Assembly: GCA_022784805.1 (NCBI GenBank)
Contig: JALFYG010000266.1
Coordinates: 1-8,536, forward strand
Source: Spirochaetales bacterium
GTDB lineage: Bacteria; Spirochaetota; Spirochaetia; Sphaerochaetales; Sphaerochaetaceae
Reading direction: 5' to 3'
Length of the DNA: 8,536 nucleotides
Shown: positions 1 through 4,596 of the stretch, piece by piece
Layout of the letters: every line of letters begins with the position of its first letter
Position numbering within the stretch: position 1 is the first letter of the stretch
Notes under the pieces: generated by a model
What the model saw: the letters and a program-made list of their open reading frames with translations, nothing else
What the model was told of the DNA's origin: nothing
Databases searched by the model: none
Program-made: the position numbers and the translations under genes

Positions 1-72
1 AACCAGGGCAAGGACGGGGACGAGTACAGGAAACTGTACGAGAACCAGCCTGAGTTAGATTTTGGCGTATGA
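1..72 (+). CDS. tnpB: C-terminal tail of a probable TnpB (RNA-guided nuclease), partial
   Basis: Frame 1 is open from the window edge to a TGA at 70-72 and gives 23 residues, a hydrophilic, charged tail ending in ELDFGV. No catalytic RuvC residue is inside the window, so the protein alone cannot be identified. The call rests on position: the stop lies in the loop of the first of three hairpins (56-83), and in IS200/IS605 elements the omega RNA overlaps the 3' end of tnpB. If right, the full protein would be a TnpB nuclease of roughly 350-450 residues acting with the RNA from its own 3' end. It could instead be the tail of another transposase or an unrelated gene. Confidence 0.45.
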   Translation, partial: NQGKDGDEYRKLYENQPELDFGV

Positions 73-140
73 GCCAAAATCTAGACAAGATGGAGAGCCG
101 AAGGCTCCGATACCTCGACCCTTGGGTCGAGGAGGTTCAT
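56..140 (+). ncRNA. Candidate omega RNA (reRNA) 3' scaffold at the IS right end
   Basis: Three perfect stem-loops follow one another. The first has an 11-bp stem, 56-66 with 73-83, and a 6-base loop holding the tnpB stop. The second has a 5-bp stem, 95-99 with 103-107, and loop GAA. The third has a 9-bp GC-rich stem, 113-121 with 124-132, and a 2-base loop. They are followed by AGGTTCAT ending at 140. This order matches the known layout of TnpB guide RNAs, where the scaffold covers the end of tnpB and the right-end hairpin, and the guide is whatever flanks the element. By that rule the guide would begin near 141 (TTCTTGCATGTACGTC...). The 5' limit is unknown and probably lies upstream inside tnpB. 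Confidence 0.5.
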
Positions 141-141
141 T

Positions 142-315
142 TCTTGCATGTACGTCTAAATACGTCAAGTAATGCAGATGTCTCTTCAATGCTTTTAAAC
201 TGCCATAATTGTAATTAACACTGCCTCTTATCCTGCCAAAACATTCTTTTATAGTGCCATTTTCTGGTGCTGGATAAAGTGTATATGTCGGAAGGAATAT
301 ATTTAGAAGACTATT
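142..315 (-). pseudogene. Reading-frame fragment interrupted by the IS end; weak reverse-transcriptase-like motif
   Basis: On the minus strand, 58 codons are open between a TGA at 316-318 and the presumed IS boundary at 140/141. The frame then runs on into IS sequence and stops at 55-57. There is no start codon. The peptide has normal composition and contains TIKECFGRIRGSVNY followed by a basic stretch, ALKRHLHYLTYL. That pattern loosely resembles the motif after the catalytic domain of bacterial reverse transcriptases (consensus-like S/T-L/I-x-S-Y-x-G-x-L-K/R). No YxDD motif is in view, so this is only a suggestion. The piece looks like a gene remnant cut at its 3' side by the IS and at its 5' side near the terminator at 318. 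Confidence 0.4.
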
Positions 316-317
316 TC

Positions 318-344
318 AAAAAAAATCCATCCGCCGGGATGGAT
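318..344 (-). terminator. Rho-independent terminator of the candidate small RNA
   Basis: On the minus strand a perfect 8-bp stem, ATCCATCC (344-337) with GGATGGAT (332-325), closes a CGGC tetraloop. It is followed by an uninterrupted T run, which corresponds to the A run at 318-325 on the plus strand. There is no T run on the plus-strand side, so it is directional. It may also stop readthrough from the DUF4143 remnant upstream. Confidence 0.8.
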
Positions 345-401
345 GCTGTGCCCTTACGAACGATAACCCTCAAGTCATCCCAGACGCAGATCTAGGGCAC
401 A
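318..401 (-). ncRNA. Candidate small structured RNA of about 84 nt with own promoter and terminator
   Basis: Read on the minus strand, an 8-bp outer stem (401-394 with 354-347) encloses a 5-base bulge (393-389). Inside it are a 4-bp stem with one wobble (388-385 with 358-355), an internal loop (384-380 opposite 361-359) and a 6-bp stem with one wobble (379-374 with 367-362), closed by the hexaloop UUGAGG (373-368). Two bases later comes an 8-bp terminator hairpin and a run of U. A promoter-like sequence places the start at about 400-401, the base of the outer stem. I do not recognise the family. It could be a trans-acting RNA, or the leader/attenuator of the now broken frame at 142-315. Confidence 0.5.
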
Positions 402-406
402 TTTTG

Positions 407-435
407 ATTGTTTCATGGAAAAGCATACGCGTCAA
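407..435 (-). promoter_or_regulatory. Putative sigma-70-type promoter for the small RNA
   Basis: On the minus strand TTGACG (435-430, 5 of 6 matches to the -35 consensus) is separated by 17 bases from AACAAT (412-407, 4 of 6 to the -10 consensus). The predicted start falls at about 400-401, exactly where the outer stem of the candidate RNA begins. That coincidence is the main support. Confidence 0.4.
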
Positions 436-559
436 GAATCGAGGCCACCTTCCTTCTGTCTCAGAAGAGCTTTGTTCGTACTAAACTGTATCTGTTTATT
501 CCAAAGGCAACACGTTGTATACGGGAATATCTGAAGTGGTAACCAACTAAAAACAGGTT
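436..559. other. Intergenic stretch without recognisable gene
   Basis: This lies between the promoter-like sequence of the small RNA and the stop of the DUF4143 remnant. I see no convincing reading frame, RNA gene or strong hairpin in it; a short AAAAC-AG-GTTTT palindrome at 550-561 is too weak to call a terminator. Confidence 0.5.
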
Positions 560-1141
560 TTAGTGGAATATCTCCCCATTCCAAAGTTTATCTAGGAAAG
601 ATGTCCATGGTATTATCTTGATTCCATCATCTGTAGTTCGCTCAAACAGCTCTCTACAAACGATGATGTAATCCTTTACCGCATTCTCTTCCATAAAGGC
701 CCTGAGTCCTTTGACTTCCTTGTTTGTGATATTCTTTAATGTTTTGACTTCGATGGCTACTTTACGCTCCACGACGAAATCTACTTCATAGCCTTCGCGA
801 GTTCTCCAGAAATACAATTCATCATCCGTCAAATTGTAGTCGATGTAAGCCTTCAGCTCTGTAAAGATGAAGTTTTCGAACATTTTTCCATACTCTGTCA
901 TTGTCTCTGTTGGAACAGCCATTCTGGCTGCAGCTCTTGCCACGCCTACATCGAAGAAGTAAAACTTTGAAGTGTTTACAGGGATTCTCTTTGTTCCTTT
1001 TCTGTAAGGTCTGAGATAGTAGCCGATAAATGTATCGACAAGAATCTGGTACCACTCCTTTATTGTATCTGCAGACATACCGATGTCTCTGGATACATTT
1101 GAAAAGTTTATGAGCTCTGTGTTCTCAGAAGCAGCAAAGGT
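560..1141 (-). pseudogene. C-terminal remnant of a DUF4143 ATPase (N-terminal ATPase domain missing)
   Basis: The reading frame ends at TAA 562-560 and resembles the C-terminal DUF4143 half of two-domain bacterial ATPases. Visible hallmarks are a helical segment with LINFSNVSRDIGMSADTIKEW, then DTFIGYYLRPY, the KFYFFDVGVARA segment, and a restriction-endonuclease-like core with E(L)YFWRTREGYEVDFVV and VAIEVKTLK. The intact family is about 370-450 residues, with an N-terminal Walker A/B domain. Here recognisable similarity stops near 1138, and upstream the frame is merely antisense to the LacI-type gene, although it stays open to 1351. The first internal ATG in the conserved part is at 1078-1076, which would give 172 residues. 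The missing half and the collision with a regulator start point to a deletion or recombination junction. No expression signal was seen. The product, if made, would lack ATP-binding motifs. Confidence 0.75.
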
Positions 1142-2144
1142 GAGTGTTTCTATAAAAGATGTTGCAAAAGAAGCAGGGGTTTCTATTTCAACAGTATCAA
1201 AAGCCTTAAATGAACGATCATCTATATCTCCTGAGACAGCTTTGAGGATAAAAAAAGTAGCAGATGAGATGGGATATGTTCCCAACTCTAGAGCCCGTGT
1301 CTTTGCCATGAAAGAGACAAAGCAGGTGGTGTTTGTTGCAGATATTCCCAAGGATACTGCGTTTAATAATCCTCATATCTTTGAAATATTAATGGGGTTA
1401 CAACACTCGGTCTCCTCCAACGGCTTCTCTCTTATTATTGAGACAGTCGAGAAGAAGAATGCCCTGGATTATATCAGCTCCCTTTATTCCAAAGGCATGG
1501 TGGATGCCTTGGTAATCCACGCTTCCATTCTCACCAAGAGACTGGAGAGCATGATAGTGAAGAGCAATCTTCCTCACTTAATTATTGGACAGCCAGATTA
1601 CCAATCCACCCTTAGCTGGATTGATACAGACAACACTCTTTCAGGGGCCATTGCCATCAGGCACCTCTTAAGCAAAGACTATGCCCCTATTGCATTTGTA
1701 GGCGGTAAGGCTGACGATATGATCTCTCTTCATAGATTTGAGGGTGCCTCCAGAGAGTTGAAACAAAACGGTATGTCTTTCTTGGACCAATATGTGTTCT
1801 CCACATCCTCCACTATAGTTTCAGGAATGAACACGGCAAAGAAGATACTGAAGATGGAGAAACCTCCACGTTCCGTACTATGCGCCAACAGCGTCATAGC
1901 TTTTGGCCTCATGCAGGAATTTAAGAATCAGAATGTAAAAGTTCCCAAGGAAATGGCGGTCATGACCTTTGACAGGTATCCTTTCTCAGATTTCACTGAG
2001 CCCCGTATTACGTCGGTTGATATGAATATGTTTGAAATCGTAGAAGAGGCAGGTTCTATTCTTATGAAAAAGCTTACTCATCCAAATCTTCGTATCCAGA
2101 CTTTCACTTCTGAGCCTTGTGTCTTTGAAAGGGAGTCGACATAA
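1140..2144 (+). CDS. LacI-family transcriptional regulator
   Basis: A 334-residue DNA-binding repressor or activator if translation starts at GTG 1140, normal for LacI-family proteins (330-340). The N-terminus carries the family helix-turn-helix: IKDVAKEAGVSISTVSKALN at residues 5-24, then the hinge region with DEMGYVPNSRAR. The rest is a periplasmic-binding-protein-like sensor domain (VVFVADIPKD, then the GGKADD and FDRYPFSDFTEPRITSVD segments) ending with the typical FEREST tail. An upstream in-frame ATG at 1083 would add 19 residues that are antisense to DUF4143 coding sequence and unlike any LacI N-terminus, so GTG 1140 is preferred. AAAGG touches the GTG directly and is too close to act as a good ribosome site. 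No sugar-transport or catabolic operon is adjacent, so the effector and targets are unknown. The gene converges on the next one, with 3 bases between stops. Confidence 0.85.
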   Translation: MSVSIKDVAKEAGVSISTVSKALNERSSISPETALRIKKVADEMGYVPNSRARVFAMKETKQVVFVADIPKDTAFNNPHIFEILMGLQHSVSSNGFSLIIETVEKKNALDYISSLYSKGMVDALVIHASILTKRLESMIVKSNLPHLIIGQPDYQSTLSWIDTDNTLSGAIAIRHLLSKDYAPIAFVGGKADDMISLHRFEGASRELKQNGMSFLDQYVFSTSSTIVSGMNTAKKILKMEKPPRSVLCANSVIAFGLMQEFKNQNVKVPKEMAVMTFDRYPFSDFTEPRITSVDMNMFEIVEEAGSILMKKLTHPNLRIQTFTSEPCVFEREST

Positions 2145-2147
2145 GAG

Positions 2148-2744
2148 TCAAAAGAGTATCTCAGTTCCAATTCTAGTGGTCATCAAGGCTTCTGAAAGGG
2201 CGGCAAAAGACAGGGAAGGGAAGCTGAACCCCTGATAAATATCGACGCCTCTATCAGGAGAGCAGGAATCTGAGAATTCCCAACTGTATATAGGGACACC
2301 GCTTTCCAAGAAGAACATTACGTTTTTATTGATATTGATAGCACTCCTGATGGAAAGTGAAGTGGTGATCCCGATATCAAAGGCACCAAATAGACAATAT
2401 GTAGCTCCAAGTCCCATTCCCATGGACAGCTCATACTTTGGATTCGGTATAAGGTCAAAACGAGCGTAGAAATCTACACCACCGAAGGCTACTAACCCAA
2501 GGATAAATCCAGTAACAGGACGGAAATTCGTCAGAAGCATTGCGACGCTCATATAAGCGGCTGAAGACGAAAGATTGCCGCCTATCTCAAAGCGACCTGA
2601 CCTGTATCCAATACCTGTGGTTGTCGAGACAAGTCCTGCGGAGTTATAGAAATGGAAACCATTGTTATAGTCGATATCTTCAGCAAAGAGAAAAAGGGGA
2701 CACAATACGATAATGATGAATAAAACCAGCAGCTTTCTCTTCAT
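2148..2744 (-). CDS. Small exported protein, possibly outer-membrane, unknown function
   Basis: A 198-residue protein from ATG 2744. This start is preferred because AAGGAGA lies 9 bases upstream and the protein then opens with a classical signal peptide: MKRK, a hydrophobic core of about 14 residues (LLVLFIIIVLCPLF) and a likely cleavage after LFA (residue 21). An ATG 32 codons further upstream stays in frame but would bury the signal peptide. The mature part is glycine-, serine- and aromatic-rich with many short alternating segments and no long helix. It ends in ILF; a C-terminal phenylalanine is typical of proteins inserted by the BAM machinery. The cysteine at residue 15 is not in a good lipobox. 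I do not recognise a family. A small beta-barrel or periplasmic surface protein is plausible but inferred. Confidence 0.75.
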   Translation of the reverse strand: MKRKLLVLFIIIVLCPLFLFAEDIDYNNGFHFYNSAGLVSTTTGIGYRSGRFEIGGNLSSSAAYMSVAMLLTNFRPVTGFILGLVAFGGVDFYARFDLIPNPKYELSMGMGLGATYCLFGAFDIGITTSLSIRSAININKNVMFFLESGVPIYSWEFSDSCSPDRGVDIYQGFSFPSLSFAALSEALMTTRIGTEILF

Positions 2745-2753
2745 GATTATTTG

Positions 2754-2760
2754 TCTCCTT
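2754..2760 (-). promoter_or_regulatory. Ribosome binding site fixing the start of the exported protein
   Basis: AAGGAGA on the minus strand, 9 bases before ATG 2744. It supports this start over the upstream in-frame ATG at 2840, which has no comparable site. Confidence 0.75.
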
Positions 2761-2774
2761 GTGGTGTTATCTTG

Positions 2775-2803
2775 ATTGTAGCTTACATAATGAAGGTTTG
2801 AAA
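2775..2803 (-). promoter_or_regulatory. Putative promoter of the exported protein gene
   Basis: On the minus strand TTTCAA (2803-2798) and TACAAT (2780-2775) are separated by 17 bases. The expected start is near 2768, which leaves a leader of about 24 bases with the AAGGAGA site. Confidence 0.4.
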
Positions 2804-2868
2804 CAAATATCATAGGCTTTGTTTGGGAAGCAGATATCATTAAAATACAAGATACCGTGACACTCTGT

Positions 2869-2896
2869 TTCTATAGATTCAGGTTCTATATTTCAG
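2869..2896 (+). repeat. Imperfect tandem direct repeat, possible regulator site
   Basis: TTCTATAGATTCAG (2869-2882) is repeated one base later as TTCTATATTTCAG (2884-2896), with one base missing and one changed. The second copy overlaps the proposed -35 region of the ATPase gene, where an operator would be expected. It could be chance in AT-rich DNA. Confidence 0.35.
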
Positions 2897-2919
2897 ATTT
2901 ATTCTTGGTGTGCTATATT
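2892..2919 (+). promoter_or_regulatory. Putative promoter of the AAA-ATPase gene
   Basis: TATATT (2914-2919) is preceded by TGC, an extended -10 arrangement. A weak -35 candidate, TTCAGA (2892-2897), sits 16 bases upstream. The start would fall near 2926, just ahead of the AAGGAGA ribosome site at 2930-2936. Confidence 0.4.
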
Positions 2920-2943
2920 GTTTATAAATAAGGAGAAAGAAAA

Positions 2944-4512
2944 ATGGGTATTTATCTGAATCCAGGAACAGATAAGCTGGATATTTCTAGAAATAGTAGA
3001 CTCTATGTCGATAAGTCCCAAATGATTTCTTTCTTAAATAGTCTTATTGATACCGAAGAAAGATTTGTATGTGTTTCCAGACCTCGTAGATTTGGTAAAA
3101 CTATGGCTGCAAATATGCTGACTGCATATTATTCCAAAGACTGCGATTCCCATGCTTCTTTTTCCGGGCTCTCAATAACAGCAGATCCATCTTTCGAAAG
3201 ATATCTAAACAAATACAACGTAATAAAGATTGACATTAATGGTGCGATATCGAATAAGGGAACTCTTTCTGTTTCAAAATATTATGAACGTGAGATTCTG
3301 CCGGAATTAAGAGAAAAATTCAGAGATGTAGAATTACCTGAAAACATTACCCTAGCCAATGCAATTACTCGTATTCATTCTTATACCCATGAAAAATTTG
3401 TGATTATTATTGACGAGTATGATGTGATTATGAGAGACGAGGCGTTTTCCAAAGATCTTGATGATTATTTAATGTTCCTTGTGTCTCTTTTTAAAGACGA
3501 AGTGACAAATACTGCAATTGCTTTGGCTTACATTACAGGAATTCTTCCTGTGATAAGAGAAAAAGCTCAATCAAAACTTAACAATTTTACTGAATATACA
3601 ATGTTGGATGGAGGGGAGTTGTCTCCATACATGGGTTTTGTATGGGACGAAGTCAAGGAACTGGCATTGTCAAATGGCATGGATTCAGAGGATTTGAGAA
3701 GCTGGTATGACGGATACAAAATTTGTGGTATCGACGTGTTTTCTCCAAAGAGTGTAGTGACTGCAATAATTAAAAAGAAGTGTGGAGATTATTGGTCACA
3801 GACAGGTACGTATGAATCTATTATCGATTACATCCGTATGGACTTTGAAGGTATCAAGGACGATGTCGTCAGAATGATTGCAGGAGAGAGTATCCCATTT
3901 GATCCATCAACATACAGGAATTCATTAAATGATATCAAAAGCAAGGATGATGTTTTTGCTTCTCTCATTCATCTTGGATATCTTTCTTATGATAGTAAAA
4001 CAGAAGGGTGTTTTATTCCGAATAAAGAAATAAGGACAGAGTGGATCAAGGCAATAAAACTTAATCCGGATTATAAGAATGTTTTGAGCCGTGTAAATAT
4101 GTCTCGTGAACTGTTGGAAGCAACATGGAACATGGACTGTGATAAAGTTTCCCAAGCCTTGTTTGAAAGCCATGGTTATGTAACCAGTAATCTTACATAT
4201 AACAACGAAGGTTCTTTCCAAAGTGCAATCAGATTGGCTTATTTCTATTCTGATGCTTATTATACTGTCATTAATGAACTTCCCACCGGCAAAGGGTTTG
4301 CAGATGTAGTATTTATTCCTTTTGTCCCAAATGTTCCAGCCATGATAGTAGAGCTTAAGAAAGACAGTACGCCCGACATCGCTATTAACCAGATTAAAGA
4401 GAGAGAATACCCAAAGGCTTTGGAAAAGTATCGCAAGAATCTTCTTCTGGTGGCAATCAGTTATGAAACCTCCACAAAGAATCATTATTGTAAGATTGAG
4501 AAAGCTCAGTAA
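2944..4512 (+). CDS. AAA-ATPase-like protein with C-terminal PD-(D/E)XK nuclease-like domain
   Basis: A 522-residue cytoplasmic protein of the AAA-ATPase-like (PF09820) plus PDDEXK_9 (PF08011) family; length is usual and it looks intact. The N-terminus has the family signature YVDKSQMISF (21-30), then the Walker A-type RPRRFGKTM (46-54) and Walker B FVIIIDEYD (152-160). The conserved WYDGY motif is at 254-258. The C-terminus has a nuclease-like core: GKGFADVVFIP with D454, MIVELKK with E470 and K472, and Q483 in INQIKEREYPKAL. The start is supported by AAGGAGA 7 bases upstream. These proteins occur in many copies in gut anaerobes and spirochaetes. Their role is not established; links to mobile DNA or defence have been suggested but remain inference. 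It is codirectional with the Snf2 gene, 84 bases upstream of it, behind its own divergent promoter region. Confidence 0.9.
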   Translation: MGIYLNPGTDKLDISRNSRLYVDKSQMISFLNSLIDTEERFVCVSRPRRFGKTMAANMLTAYYSKDCDSHASFSGLSITADPSFERYLNKYNVIKIDINGAISNKGTLSVSKYYEREILPELREKFRDVELPENITLANAITRIHSYTHEKFVIIIDEYDVIMRDEAFSKDLDDYLMFLVSLFKDEVTNTAIALAYITGILPVIREKAQSKLNNFTEYTMLDGGELSPYMGFVWDEVKELALSNGMDSEDLRSWYDGYKICGIDVFSPKSVVTAIIKKKCGDYWSQTGTYESIIDYIRMDFEGIKDDVVRMIAGESIPFDPSTYRNSLNDIKSKDDVFASLIHLGYLSYDSKTEGCFIPNKEIRTEWIKAIKLNPDYKNVLSRVNMSRELLEATWNMDCDKVSQALFESHGYVTSNLTYNNEGSFQSAIRLAYFYSDAYYTVINELPTGKGFADVVFIPFVPNVPAMIVELKKDSTPDIAINQIKEREYPKALEKYRKNLLLVAISYETSTKNHYCKIEKAQ

Positions 4513-4538
4513 GTGTTTATCAGAAATATAAGTCAAAG

Positions 4539-4555
4539 AAGGATGAGTCCTTTTT
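4539..4555 (+). terminator. Weak terminator-like hairpin after the ATPase gene
   Basis: AAGGA (4539-4543) pairs with TCCTT (4548-4552) around a TGAG loop, followed by TTT. The 5-bp stem is weak, so partial readthrough into the Snf2 gene is likely. Confidence 0.35.
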
Positions 4556-4596
4556 GTATGAGATTTTCTTCTCTTTTATTCTTCTTTAGCCTTTAG

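Larger units (their letters stand above)
1..140 (+). mobile_element. Right end of an IS200/IS605-type (tnpB) insertion element, left part outside window
   Basis: The segment holds the tail of an open frame followed at once by three perfect hairpins and the motif GAGGTTCAT, after which the sequence changes character. IS200/IS605 elements end in subterminal hairpins rather than inverted repeats and make no target duplication. The right ends of tnpB-carrying members, such as ISDra2, have a GC-rich hairpin followed by a GAGGTTCA-like motif at the cleavage point. The boundary is placed at about 140 because a different reading frame on the other strand begins at once at 141-142. The left end, any tnpA and most of tnpB lie outside the window. 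The assignment rests on end structure more than on protein similarity. Confidence 0.6.

Noticed and set aside
148..178. Direct TACGT repeats and TGCAT/ATGCA inverted repeat as a CRISPR or recombination site
   Set aside because: The units are only 5 bases long and lie within a plausible coding frame on the minus strand; there is no spacer periodicity.
318..401. Assignment of the small RNA to 6S, SRP, tmRNA or a known riboswitch
   Set aside because: Length, fold and conserved bases of those families were not seen, and no intact gene follows to be controlled.
1073..1088. Palindrome AGACAT-ACCG-ATGTCT as a LacI operator
   Set aside because: It lies inside former DUF4143 coding sequence, so it more likely arose by chance; it is mentioned only as a possibility with the LacI start.
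1142..1351. Upstream extension of the minus-strand DUF4143 frame to an ATG at 1351
   Set aside because: This part is entirely antisense to the LacI helix-turn-helix region and has no DUF4143 or ATPase motif; the frame is open by chance.
3925..4536. 203-codon minus-strand frame opposite the ATPase gene
   Set aside because: It is antisense to the conserved PDDEXK part of a clearly real gene, with a cysteine/isoleucine-rich peptide and no recognisable domain.
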